In this document: positions 1 to 7,424 of the stretch, in pieces
How the letters are laid out: each line of letters begins with the position of its first letter
Position numbering within the stretch: the first letter of the stretch is position 1
Notes under the pieces: generated by a model
What the model was told of the DNA's origin: nothing
The model's database searches: none
What the model saw: the letters and a program-made list of their open reading frames with translations, nothing else
Made by a program: the position numbers and the translations under genes
NCBI GenBank assembly: GCA_002294045.1
Contig: DBEP01000098.1
Span: 1-26,051 of the forward strand
From: Lachnoclostridium sp. UBA903
GTDB taxonomy: Bacteria; Bacillota; Clostridia; Lachnospirales; Lachnospiraceae
Reading direction: 5' to 3'
Length of the DNA: 26,051 nt

Positions 1-2
1 GC

Positions 3-491
3 TGCAATTCCTTCTTTGGTGATTCCGGCAGCTTAAATGTTATATTGGAATTTTTATATCTTAGACCGGTAGAATGGTTATATCAGTTTCCCATGCTTAC
101 CATTATACTGTCCAATATCTGGCACGGAACCGCATTTACCATGATGAACTTCCAGTCGGCCTTAGACGGTGTACCGGGTGATATAGAAGATGCGGCAAAG
201 GTAGATGGGGCCGGCCGTTTACAGAATCTGATACGTATCATACTGCCCAATATTAAAAATACCATTGCAACCAACACTATGTTAAATACGCTCTCTACCT
301 TAGGCGTATTTGGTTTAGTCTATACCATGACCGGAGGGGGGCCCGGCACTAAGACCCAGACGCTGCCCATATTTATGTACAAACAGGCTTTTGTCAGCTA
401 TCAGCTGGGATACGGAACCGCAATCTCCATGATACTTTTAATGATTGGCGTTACATTCAGTGTTGTTTATACAAGGCTGATGAAGGAATAG
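3..491 (+). CDS. Sugar ABC transporter permease, MalF-type (5' end outside window)
   Basis: This is the C-terminal part of an inner-membrane permease of a carbohydrate ABC importer (CUT1 family, MalF/UgpA-like). The frame is open to the left edge of the window, so the gene starts upstream. The EAA loop that docks the ATPase is visible as EDAAKVDGAG followed by IILPN, and hydrophobic segments flank it. The GGGPGTKTQTLP stretch near the end is typical of MalF-type permeases. The gene ends 13 bases before the next permease gene, whose ribosome site (AGGGGGTG) lies in the gap, so the two are one operon and probably form a heterodimeric channel. The substrate cannot be read from the sequence. A GH43 xylosidase relic 2 kb downstream makes a xylo-oligosaccharide possible, which is inference only. 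Confidence 0.9.
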   Translation, partial: CNSFFGDSGSLNVILEFLYLRPVEWLYQFPMLTIILSNIWHGTAFTMMNFQSALDGVPGDIEDAAKVDGAGRLQNLIRIILPNIKNTIATNTMLNTLSTLGVFGLVYTMTGGGPGTKTQTLPIFMYKQAFVSYQLGYGTAISMILLMIGVTFSVVYTRLMKE

Positions 492-504
492 AGGGGGTGC
501 TGCC

Positions 505-1329
505 ATGAAGAAAAGAAGAACTGAAAAAACCGTTCCGTACCTGATTCTCACTATATTGTCGGTCATATTTATACTGCCCCTGTTATGGGTCGTTCTTGCA
601 TCTTTTGATTCCAATGCAATGCAATCCTTAAAGCTTCCGTTAAACTGGACCATCGGCAATTACCGGGAAGTCCTGACTAATCAGGCAAATTTAAGAGGTT
701 TTGCCATCGGACTTTTAATCTCGCTGGTACAGTCGGTTCTTGTGGTAATCGTTGCCGGGCTGGCAGCCTATCCTTTGTCCAGATACGAACTGCGGTATCG
801 GAGAATGTTTCTTTATACCATACTATTTATGACGTCCTTACCAATGACAGCAGTTATGGTACCTGTATTCAAGCTTTTTTTATCCGTCAATTTATATGAC
901 AGTATTATCGGAGTCATATTGTTTTTAACAGCAACATCCTTACCCTATGGTATCTGGTTAATGAAGAATTTTATGGACGGTGTTCCCATTGAACTGGAGG
1001 AAGCAGCCAAAGTAGACGGAGCGTCTACCCTCACTTGCATCCGTAAGGTAATTGCCCCCCTTATGTTTCCGGGAATCTGTGCGACTGCAATTTTTACCTT
1101 TTCCGGCAGCTGGGGTAATTTCTTTGTTCCGTATATTTTACTGCAGACCCTGGAGAAATTCCCGGCGTCCGTTAAGCTCTATCAGTTCTTTGGAAATCAT
1201 GGAATGGTTGCCTATGGACAGCTGGCAGCATACTCGGTACTATATGCACTTCCTTCCATTATCTTATATATTTTGGCACAAAATTATATGTCAAAAGGAT
1301 TCACTTTGGCAGGCGCTGCAAAAGGTTAA
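505..1329 (+). CDS. Sugar ABC transporter permease, MalG-type
   Basis: This is a complete 274-residue permease of the MalG/AraQ type, the partner of the preceding MalF-type gene. An N-terminal basic stretch (MKKRRTEK) precedes the first membrane segment at about residues 12-32, and about six segments can be seen in all. The cytoplasmic EAA motif is present as ELEEAAKVDGAS with a following IAPLMFPG. The length is normal for the family. The ATG follows an AGAGGGGGTGCTGCC ribosome site. No substrate-binding protein or ATPase lies in the window; CUT1 systems often borrow a shared MsmK-type ATPase. No clear terminator follows, and the downstream gap holds a repeat element. Confidence 0.92.
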   Translation: MKKRRTEKTVPYLILTILSVIFILPLLWVVLASFDSNAMQSLKLPLNWTIGNYREVLTNQANLRGFAIGLLISLVQSVLVVIVAGLAAYPLSRYELRYRRMFLYTILFMTSLPMTAVMVPVFKLFLSVNLYDSIIGVILFLTATSLPYGIWLMKNFMDGVPIELEEAAKVDGASTLTCIRKVIAPLMFPGICATAIFTFSGSWGNFFVPYILLQTLEKFPASVKLYQFFGNHGMVAYGQLAAYSVLYALPSIILYILAQNYMSKGFTLAGAAKG

Positions 1330-1372
1330 ATGCTTTATAAAAAATATGTGCTTTCTGTTTAGAATAAATTTA

Positions 1373-1401
1373 TTTGGCTTTTTACCAAAATATGATATAA
1401 T
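1373..1401 (+). promoter_or_regulatory. Candidate promoter for the zinc-ribbon gene
   Basis: TTTGGC at 1373-1378 and TATAAT at 1396-1401 are separated by 17 bases. The -10 is also extended (TGATATAAT). The -10 hexamer is the first TATAAT of the repeat element that starts here, so the repeat appears to supply part of the promoter. The -35 is weak. Confidence 0.4.
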
Positions 1402-1533
1402 GAAAACGGAGAGAGGAAATTGCAAGCTTGCTTGTAATTTCCGACCGGAGCAACAAGAGCATGAACACGTCTTATGTTCATGATATAATGAAAGCGGAAT
1501 GAGGAATCCGTAAGCCTGCTTGCCGATTCCGGT
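1391..1533 (+). repeat. One and a half copies of the 88-bp double-hairpin repeat
   Basis: TATAAT recurs at 1396 and 1484, exactly 88 bases apart. Each is followed by GAAARCGGA and a stem-loop. The first stem is GGAAATTGCAAG over CTTGTAATTTCC; the second is GGAATC over GATTCC. A second hairpin, CATGAACACG...GTTCATG, joins the copies. Similarity ends near 1533. Four further copies stand in the opposite orientation at 13211-13572. Confidence 0.85.
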
Positions 1534-1587
1534 GTAAGGCTGCTTTTGAAGTATAAAAGAGAAGAAATCAGAAAGGATGATAAATCA

Positions 1588-2007
1588 ATGGTTTGTAGGG
1601 CCTGTGGAAGGAATTCAGCCAATGAAAACGCAAATTACTGCGAATATTGTGGTACTTCCTTCCGTGAAAATATAACATTTAAGCAGGAGAATTATTCGGC
1701 GGTACGGGAACAGCCAGCCATGGAAGTAAACCAGGATGAGAATGATAAACCTATTTCCTTCGGCGACTGGATGAGAACCATGTTATTGCCTTTTATTCCG
1801 GTTATAGGAATTTTTATATACGTTGTTATGATGTTTGTATGGGCTTTTGGCAATGACGTTCCCCAAAGCAAAAAAAACTGGGCGAGAGCCAGTCTTATTG
1901 TTACTGTGGGAATAATTATCTTGTTTTGCATAATATTCGTTACCACTACGATGGACATTATAAACAGCGGAATGAATATTAATGATTATATGAATGAATT
2001 CTATTAA
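1588..2007 (+). CDS. Zinc-ribbon domain membrane protein
   Basis: This 139-residue protein begins with a four-cysteine zinc ribbon (C3, C6, C18, C21; MVCRACG then YCEYCG), followed by a polar linker. Two membrane segments follow, at about residues 65-89 (LLPFIPVIGIFIYVV region) and 98-122. Short zinc-ribbon proteins with membrane segments are common in Lachnospiraceae and have no assigned function. I chose the ATG at 1588 because AGAAAGGATG lies just upstream; the frame stays open to a TTG at 1546 with no ribosome site. The gene stands alone, downstream of the 88-bp repeat, and is followed by hairpins at 2032-2113. Its role is unknown. Confidence 0.8.
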   Translation: MVCRACGRNSANENANYCEYCGTSFRENITFKQENYSAVREQPAMEVNQDENDKPISFGDWMRTMLLPFIPVIGIFIYVVMMFVWAFGNDVPQSKKNWARASLIVTVGIIILFCIIFVTTTMDIINSGMNINDYMNEFY

Positions 2008-2031
2008 AATGAACCGGATTATAGTTAAGAG

Positions 2032-2113
2032 AACCGGTACCCCGTATGGCAGGCACATAAAACAGACAGTGTTTGTTTACAGGGTACCAGGGTAAAGCAG
2101 CAGGAATTCCTGC
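2032..2113. other. Inverted repeats in the gap between convergent genes
   Basis: GGTACCCCGT pairs with ACAGGGTACC about 40 bases on, with one mismatch. A perfect 14-base palindrome, GCAGGAATTCCTGC, lies at 2100-2113. The site sits between the end of the zinc-ribbon gene (plus) and the end of the regulator relic (minus), so it may act as a bidirectional terminator. No strong T-run is present. Confidence 0.4.
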
Positions 2114-2127
2114 GGTTTCTTATATTA

Positions 2128-2604
2128 TTAAAAACGGTCCTTTAAGAATTCAGAAAAATTAACCAGATTTAAGGGTTTTAATACCTCTTTCATGCTTTTC
2201 ATTTCGAATTTTTTTAATATGCTGTTAACCTGGCTTTTTATAGTGGCCTGGGATACGAATCTGGTTTCTGCAATTGTCTTATAAGAATTTCCCTCGTAAA
2301 AACATTTCAGAATTTCAAATTCACTGTTGGTTAATTTAGACAGGATGTTAAAAGTATAGAGTAAACTCTTTTGCCGGGTTTTCATTCTGGTGAATTCGTC
2401 GATGATTTTTTCAGCAATATCCGGCCGCAGCATGAGTTTATTAATATAGACATTACGAATGGAATTAATAATCTGGGTTATGGAATCTGTCTTTACGATA
2501 TAGTCCATAACACCTGCACAATAGGCCTGAAATAAAAGGTCATCTTCCTCGTGTATGGTTAAAATAATTATCCTGATATCCGGGTTAAAATTTTTAATTG
2601 CATT
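2128..2604 (-). pseudogene. LuxR-type response regulator, N-terminal part lost
   Basis: Read on the minus strand, the frame encodes the end of a receiver domain (NPDIRIIILTIHEED, then the beta-5 strand DYIVK with its conserved lysine), a linker, and an intact LuxR-type helix-turn-helix (LTNSEFEILK through ATIKSQVNSILKKF). The first half of the receiver is missing, including the acidic pocket and the phosphoacceptor aspartate. Going upstream, the family similarity stops near 2604 and in-frame TAA and TAG codons follow within 25 bases. The remaining in-frame ATG at 2508 lies inside the receiver and has no ribosome site. At the breakpoint the sequence turns into a GH43 gene on the other strand, which points to a deletion or rearrangement. 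The HTH might still be made, but it could not be phosphorylation-controlled. Confidence 0.75.
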
Positions 2605-3557
2605 GGTAGAGGATGACTATTATATTGCCACTTCCACTTTTGAATGGTTTCCCGGAGTTCAAATTCATCATTCAAAAGATCTGATCCACTGGAAGCTAAT
2701 CGCAAGACCTCTTAACAGGGTTTCCCAGCTGGATATGCGGGGAGCGGCAAGCTCCGAAGGTGTATGGGCACCGTGTTTGTCCTATGACAAAGGCATTTTT
2801 TATTTGGTTGGGGAGAGAAACTGCAATCCAGAAGATGGTGTGGGGAGATGATGACTGGATTTATCTGGAAGGCGGCGGAAATACACCCAAAGTTACGGTA
2901 CCCGCGCCGGACCTTCAGGAAACTGTCTGGGAGCCTGAGAAGGCCAGAGATCACTTCGACAGTGAAGTGCTGAATATTAACTTCCAGAGTCTCAGAGTAC
3001 CTTTGGGTGAGGATACTTTATCCTTAAAAGAGCGCCCGGGTTACCTGCGGCTTAAGGGACGGGAATCTTTGGGCTCTAAATTTAACCAGAGCCTGGTTGC
3101 AAGGCGCCAGCAGGCGTTCCGCTATACGGCAAAAACCGCAGTTGAATTTAATCCTGAAACTTTTCAGCAGATGGCGGGACTTATCGCTATGTATGATATC
3201 AATAACTATTTTTATTTAAATCTTACCTTTGACGAAGAAAAGGGAAAAGTATTGAACCTTATAACCTGTGACGCCGGTAATTTAGATGAGCCTTTAGAGG
3301 AAACGGTTTTTGTCGGGGACTGGGAGCAATGCTGCCTAAAGGTGGAAGTGGAGTATCACCTTCTTCAGTTTTATTATTCCAGGGATGAAGCGGAATGGAC
3401 AAAAATTGGACCGGTTTTTGACTGCAGTATATTATCGGATGAATATACGGAGCCAAACCGGTTCACCGGGGCATTTGTCGGAGTAAGCTGTCAGGATTTG
3501 TCAGGGAAAAGAAAACATGCGGATTTTGATTTCTTTGAATATATGGAAAGAGACTAA
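2604..3557 (+). pseudogene. GH43 beta-xylosidase relic with N-terminal and internal deletions
   Basis: The left part reads EDDYYIATSTFEWFPGVQ...GVWAPCLSYDKGIFYLV, the start of the five-bladed propeller of GH43 beta-xylosidases. Near 2809-2820 the frame changes and the match resumes much later in the protein at LGRETAIQKMVWGDDDW. It then runs to the natural C terminus through the GH43 beta-sandwich domain (TPKVTVPAP, DHFDS, FQSLRVPL, FTGAFVGVSCQD). By comparison with typical family members of about 530 residues, roughly 200 central residues are gone, together with the first 15-20. All three catalytic acids normally lie in those missing parts, so the product would be inactive. The 5' edge abuts the broken response regulator. 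Frameshift and breakpoints are seen directly; the size of the loss is from family knowledge. Confidence 0.85.
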
Positions 3558-3599
3558 AATTTAAAAAGGTTTTCCTGTTGTTTTACCTGGGATATGAAA

Positions 3600-4385
3600 T
3601 TAAGAAGTCCTTTCCAGATATATCAGGGCATTCTTAATACCGTCTTCTGCAATAGGAGTTGTTACATAATCTGCAATTTCCTTCAGCTTGGATACGGCAT
3701 TTCCCATGGCGATACCGACACAAGCAAATCGGATTAATTCATAGTCATTCATACTGTCGCCGATGGCAATCACATCCTCAAAGGTCTGATTCCAGTAATC
3801 CAGCAGTATCTTAAGACCGGCAGCCTTGGATAAATTGCGGGGAATTACATCCGCACCTCCGGTTTCTTCCGACATAATTGGTGCTCTTAAGGCCGGAAAA
3901 TTTTTTTCAATAAGGGCTGCGGCTTCAACGGTATCGTCCAGAAACAGAGTATAGACTTTTTTACCAATTAATTCCCTGGCATCACGGATGTCGGGGCTTT
4001 TTTCATTTCCTTTAAAAAACCAGCGTTCTTTTAATTTGAGGGGATTTGTATTATAAAACTTACCATTATAATAGGTTCCAAGGCACAAATTTTGTTCCAG
4101 GGCAAAGAGAATCACCGACCGGAGCAAATCAACATTCAGGAAGGACTCATGGAGTATTTCCCCATTTACTTCAATAACGGAACCATTGGCATGTATAATC
4201 GCATCCGGTTTTATAATTTCTTTCATAGGCAGGTTTCTTGAATCATTAAAGTACCGGCCCGTAGCCAGGACAATCTTATATTTTTCCCGTACCCTGTTAA
4301 TAGCCTTTAGGGCGCTTTCGGGTACTTCCCTTGTCTCATGGTCAAAAAGTGTATTATCGTAATCCAGGCATAATATTTTACTCAT
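3600..4385 (-). CDS. Cof-type HAD-superfamily phosphatase
   Basis: This 261-residue protein is a Cof/YkrA-type HAD hydrolase, most likely a cytoplasmic sugar-phosphate or small phosphoester phosphatase. Motif I is LCLDYDNTLFD (nucleophile D8, acid D10), motif II is LATGR, and motif IV is IGDSMNDYE. The lysine of motif III is plausibly in NLSKAAGL. The region between motifs II and III is the C2B cap, which sets substrate choice and cannot be read from sequence. I chose the ATG at 4385 (MSKILCL) because AGAAAGGAT lies 9 bases upstream; the frame extends to a TTG at 4406 that would overlap that ribosome site. It stands alone and converges with the GH43 relic. Confidence 0.9.
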   Translation of the reverse strand: MSKILCLDYDNTLFDHETREVPESALKAINRVREKYKIVLATGRYFNDSRNLPMKEIIKPDAIIHANGSVIEVNGEILHESFLNVDLLRSVILFALEQNLCLGTYYNGKFYNTNPLKLKERWFFKGNEKSPDIRDARELIGKKVYTLFLDDTVEAAALIEKNFPALRAPIMSEETGGADVIPRNLSKAAGLKILLDYWNQTFEDVIAIGDSMNDYELIRFACVGIAMGNAVSKLKEIADYVTTPIAEDGIKNALIYLERTS

Positions 4386-4420
4386 TTTGGATAATCCTTT
4401 CTGCAATTCACTAAACGGTT

Positions 4421-4451
4421 ATGTTACTGACGCAACCCGCCGCAGGCGGAG
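4421..4451 (+). repeat. 31-bp dispersed repeat, copy 1
   Basis: The segment matches 25543-25573 at 28 of 31 positions. Its core, ACGCAACCCGCC...GGCGGAG, contains a small CCGCC/GGCGG hairpin. Here it runs straight into the foldback element at 4449. Confidence 0.6.
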
Positions 4452-4529
4452 GGCTGTTGCAAAATTCAAGAAATATAAATCATATTCTAGACACAAGTTC
4501 AGTTAAATGATTATTTTGCAACAGCCTTT
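4449..4529. repeat. Foldback (MITE-like) element with GGCTGTTGCAAAAT ends, copy 1
   Basis: The ends are inverted copies of GGCTGTTGCAAAAT (left) and ATTTTGCAACAGCC (right), about 80 bases apart. The left side continues TCAAGAAATATAA and the right side, reversed, continues AATCAT. The same two different sub-terminal sequences recur with ends swapped at 22418-22483, so both are copies of one element. The remaining gap between the phosphatase and the regulator shows nothing else. Confidence 0.7.
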
Positions 4530-4655
4530 CTTATTTAATAGGAAATTGCGTCCTTCTATTAGTAAAACATAAATAAAGGACCTTATCAATAGTTTTTTGC
4601 AACAAAGTCAGGAGAAACGCAGGCCGGTAAGTGGAGAATTATCCGTTTAGAGTAA

Positions 4656-6572
4656 TTAAACCGATGAGATTAACAGGTTTATGAATTCATCATAAGTTTT
4701 TGTACTTAGAAGGCTCTGAAAGGATTTATTGCCGGAAATGATTTCAGTAACCAAATCAAAAATATCCCGGAACAGGATACGGTCTTCTTCGTTAATGGCA
4801 AGCATGAATACAACATTTACCTTGTTCCGGTTCCAGTCGATGGCGGCAGGATGGATGGATACGGCTATGGCGGTGGAAAAAGAGCACATTTCCAGGGGAT
4901 GGGGCATGGCAATATTGGTATATGCACTGGAGCTGATTTTTTCCCTTTCGTATAGCTTTTCCCGGAATGTCAAATCCACATGACCCGTTTTATATAATGC
5001 CTCCGATAAAAAATCCAGGGCATCCTTTTGGTCTTTGAAATCCGGGTCGTAAAAAAACAGTTCTTTCTTAAAGATAAATTTAAGCTTATTCTCCAGAGTG
5101 GCTTTTACCCTTGCCTTTTTAATGTCCTCCAGGACATTGACGATATTGCTGATATCCTTATTGTCAAAATAATTATTGATTCGGGCCACCGGTACCGATA
5201 AACAGGTATTTACCGGAATGGTGGATATAATAAATTCATAGTCGGCGAAAAGTCCAAGCTCGTCCGGAGAAGTAATAACACCGGTGAGGATAATGCTGTC
5301 TTCAAAAACGGTGTGGATTTTCTTTACCAGTCTTAAATGGGTGGAATAATACTGGGGGCACAGGACGAGTACCTTTACTTTATCCCTTAACGCTTTCTGT
5401 TCTTCGATTAAAACCCCTATGTGCAGGGATATATAGGCAATTTCGTCTTCGGATAATATAAACCCCTTTACCTTGGTGATTAAGTTGGCGATAAATACGG
5501 ATACGTCATAAATATACGGATACGTATTTTTTATTGATAAGAGTTGGGGATTTCTTAAATGAATGTTATTTTCCAGCCGGATTATCATGTTATATAGATG
5601 GAGTGAAAAGCGGATTATAAAATCCTGGTTATTCAGGTTAACATAAAAAACATTCCTGACCTTATTCTGTATCAGCTCCATTAAGTCGCATATATCAGCG
5701 CCGACAATTTCTTTCAGCCTGGAAGGTTCCAGCTGGTTAATATTCTCATGGACAATTCTGGTCCTTAAGATTAAAGCCAGATTGTTAAAATCGCTGCCGG
5801 TAAAACGGACCGGAAAGTATTTCTCCAGATTGTCGCATATTTCCCCCAGCAGTTTATGGATTGGGCTGTCTGAGGGAATACTGCGGGAGGTATCGTTTTG
5901 CTCTTTGGGAGAAGGATTTTCCAGGGAGCGCTCCATCGTAATGCCAACATGCAAAATAAAGTTAGTCAAAGAAAAATCATCAATAAAATAGTGGTTGGAC
6001 AATAGTTTATCGGTGATTATGTGTTTTATGATTTTCATATCAAAATTAGGCAGGTAAGTCTGTATTAAATCCAGACTGCTGAAATTGTCTTTTGTCTCGC
6101 TGTATATCAGATGGGAAATCATTTTCTTTTTATTTTTCTCCGGTCCGTCGATATAGGCACGGTTATTTTTCGTTTTGAATACCAGGTCAAATTTCATTAA
6201 TTCCCCTTTGATTTTGGAAATCTCATTGGTAAGCGTAACAGGGGAAATACATAATTCCTCCGCCAGTTCATTTAAATCTTTTGTCTCCTGCCGTAATAAC
6301 AGCATTTTAAGTATATAAGCCTGCCTGCTTTGTGCGGTCTGGGGAATGTGGCCGGCAGAAGCATTTAGCAGAGAATACAGGCGTTCTTTATCCCGGACCA
6401 GAAAGCCTTCCCTGGAAGAGAGGATCAGTTCAGGATAATTGGCATTAATATTGGAGATATAGGTCTTAACACTGCGAATGGAATAGTTCAGGTTAACGGA
6501 TATATTGGCGGCAGTGCACCACTCGGTTTGGTTTTTCAGATAATTTAACACCTGGATTTCTTTTTCCTGCAT
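4656..6572 (-). CDS. PRD-containing transcriptional activator with EIIB/EIIA-like domains (LicR/MtlR type)
   Basis: This 638-residue regulator carries N-terminal helix-turn-helix regions (about residues 1-60 and 90-130), PRD1 (about 170-280, with H208 in FILHVG), PRD2 (about 290-395, with H325 in FSLHLY and H384 in YISLHIG), an EIIB-like domain (about 398-490, C405 in VLVLC), and a type-2 EIIA domain (about 495-638, H558 in IAMPHP). In LicR and MtlR these histidines and the cysteine are phosphorylated by PTS proteins, so activity follows substrate uptake and general PTS flux. It is divergent from a complete lactose/cellobiose-type PTS operon, its likely target. The ATG at 6572 follows GGAAAGGAG; an upstream in-frame extension to 6689 crosses the promoter region and is rejected. 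It binds DNA rather than RNA by family analogy. Confidence 0.9.
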   Translation of the reverse strand: MQEKEIQVLNYLKNQTEWCTAANISVNLNYSIRSVKTYISNINANYPELILSSREGFLVRDKERLYSLLNASAGHIPQTAQSRQAYILKMLLLRQETKDLNELAEELCISPVTLTNEISKIKGELMKFDLVFKTKNNRAYIDGPEKNKKKMISHLIYSETKDNFSSLDLIQTYLPNFDMKIIKHIITDKLLSNHYFIDDFSLTNFILHVGITMERSLENPSPKEQNDTSRSIPSDSPIHKLLGEICDNLEKYFPVRFTGSDFNNLALILRTRIVHENINQLEPSRLKEIVGADICDLMELIQNKVRNVFYVNLNNQDFIIRFSLHLYNMIIRLENNIHLRNPQLLSIKNTYPYIYDVSVFIANLITKVKGFILSEDEIAYISLHIGVLIEEQKALRDKVKVLVLCPQYYSTHLRLVKKIHTVFEDSIILTGVITSPDELGLFADYEFIISTIPVNTCLSVPVARINNYFDNKDISNIVNVLEDIKKARVKATLENKLKFIFKKELFFYDPDFKDQKDALDFLSEALYKTGHVDLTFREKLYEREKISSSAYTNIAMPHPLEMCSFSTAIAVSIHPAAIDWNRNKVNVVFMLAINEEDRILFRDIFDLVTEIISGNKSFQSLLSTKTYDEFINLLISSV

Positions 6573-6626
6573 AATAATCTCCTTTCCGGGCAAATCAGGA
6601 CATACTCCTATTAGGGGCCTACCCCT

Positions 6627-6655
6627 ATTATAAGTATAACCATATGGAATTTCTA
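6627..6655 (-). promoter_or_regulatory. Promoter for the PRD regulator
   Basis: On the minus strand TAGAAA (6655-6650) and TATAAT (6632-6627) are 17 bases apart. The -35 is part of the left arm of the central dyad. A palindrome, TAGGGG-CCTA-CCCCTA at 6612-6627, overlaps the -10 edge and the expected transcription start and could be an autoregulatory site. Confidence 0.6.
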
Positions 6656-6700
6656 TCATTACATTTGCACTGATAAAGTGCAATTCCAAGAATAGAAATT
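6648..6700. promoter_or_regulatory. 53-bp two-tier dyad, probable operator of the divergent PTS locus
   Basis: AATTTCTAT at 6648-6656 pairs with ATAGAAATT at 6692-6700, and TTGCAC at 6665-6670 pairs with GTGCAA at 6678-6683. Both pairs share the same centre, base 6674. The outer arms contain the -35 hexamers of both divergent promoters. A PRD-type activator is the obvious candidate to bind here, by inference. Confidence 0.65.
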
Positions 6701-6721
6701 TTAATGGGAAGCTGGGATAAT
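6693..6721 (+). promoter_or_regulatory. Promoter for the PTS / phospho-glucosidase operon
   Basis: TAGAAA at 6693-6698 and GATAAT at 6716-6721 are 17 bases apart, with a TG one base before the -10 (extended -10). The weak -35 inside the dyad arm fits an activator-dependent promoter. A small stem, GGCTA-CAGA-TAGCC (6724-6737), lies at the expected start of the transcript. Confidence 0.6.
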
Positions 6722-6781
6722 AAGGCTACAGATAGCCGGGAGCTACGGACCGGTGCAAAGTAACAAAAAGGAGAGAATTCT

Positions 6782-7093
6782 ATGGATGCACTTGAAAAAT
6801 GCATGGAGATCATTGCAAGCGGCGGTGAGGGGAAAAGTTTGGCAATGCTGTCTATCCAACAAGCCCGAGCCGGAAAATATGAAGAAGCGGAACAAAGCCT
6901 GAAACAGGCTAAAGCGGCTATAGTAAAGGCGCATAAGACCCACAGTGAACTGCTGTTTTACGATGCGGAACATAATGACCTGCAGGTTACGATGTTTGCG
7001 GTACATGCGGCGGATCATCTGACGGCAGCGGATATAATTAAGGAACTGGCGGAAGAAATCATTTATCTGTATAAGGAGGTAAGAAATGTATAA
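6782..7093 (+). CDS. PTS lactose/cellobiose-family EIIA
   Basis: This 103-residue cytoplasmic protein is the EIIA of a Lac-family PTS (LacF/CelC/LicA type), which takes phosphate from HPr and passes it to EIIB. The signature is MFAVHAADHLT, with the phosphorylated histidine H75 and the conserved D78 that holds the trimer metal ion in LacF. The helical, alanine-rich composition and the length fit the family. The ATG has a strong AAGGAGAG ribosome site 7 bases upstream. It is the first gene of the operon and its stop overlaps the EIIB start by 8 bases, so the two are translationally coupled. The cel/lic symbols are interchangeable here, so none is assigned. Confidence 0.93.
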   Translation: MDALEKCMEIIASGGEGKSLAMLSIQQARAGKYEEAEQSLKQAKAAIVKAHKTHSELLFYDAEHNDLQVTMFAVHAADHLTAADIIKELAEEIIYLYKEVRNV

Positions 7094-7394
7094 GATTGCT
7101 TTAGTATGTGAGAATGGTGCAAGTACGGGCATGGTAGTGAAAAAGATGAAAGAAGCTGCGGGCAGGCAGGGAATAGAAGCGGAAATAGCGGCCTATCCCT
7201 ATACCCAGCTGGAAAATTTCATAGCAGAAATGGACGTTGTACTGTTAGGACCGCAGCTGGCTTTCAAAAAAGAGATTACTTTAAAAACTTATCCGGAACA
7301 GGCGGCTAAAATTGATGTGATTAAAGCCATGGATTTCGGAATGATGAACGGGGAAAAAATTTTAAAGGATGCAATTGCCATAGCAGAAAAATAG
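7086..7394 (+). CDS. PTS lactose/cellobiose-family EIIB
   Basis: This 102-residue EIIB of the cellobiose type passes phosphate from EIIA to the incoming sugar. The phosphocysteine is C8 in ALVCENGASTGM, where the loop after the cysteine replaces the usual SAGMSTS. The Rossmann-like alternation of strands and helices continues through VVLLGPQLAF and IDVIKAMDFGMMNG, the last being typical of the family. The ribosome site (AAGGAGG) lies within the end of the EIIA gene. The 30-base gap to EIIC carries that gene's GGGAGGA site. Confidence 0.92.
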   Translation: MYKIALVCENGASTGMVVKKMKEAAGRQGIEAEIAAYPYTQLENFIAEMDVVLLGPQLAFKKEITLKTYPEQAAKIDVIKAMDFGMMNGEKILKDAIAIAEK

Positions 7395-7424
7395 GATAGC
7401 AAAAACTTATGGGAGGAAAATATA

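Noticed and set aside
45..491. Start of the first permease at the TTG at 45
   Set aside because: The frame is open to the left edge with permease-like sequence (NSFFGDSGSLNVIL), so the true start lies outside the window.
1484..1502. Catabolite (cre) site at the TGAAAGCGGAATGA sequence of the repeat
   Set aside because: It misses one conserved position of the cre pattern and is part of every repeat copy, so the resemblance is probably chance.
6724..6775. RNA antiterminator target in the PTS leader
   Set aside because: Only a 5-bp stem and no T-run are seen, and the regulator has LicR/MtlR-type DNA-binding domains rather than the BglG RNA-binding domain.
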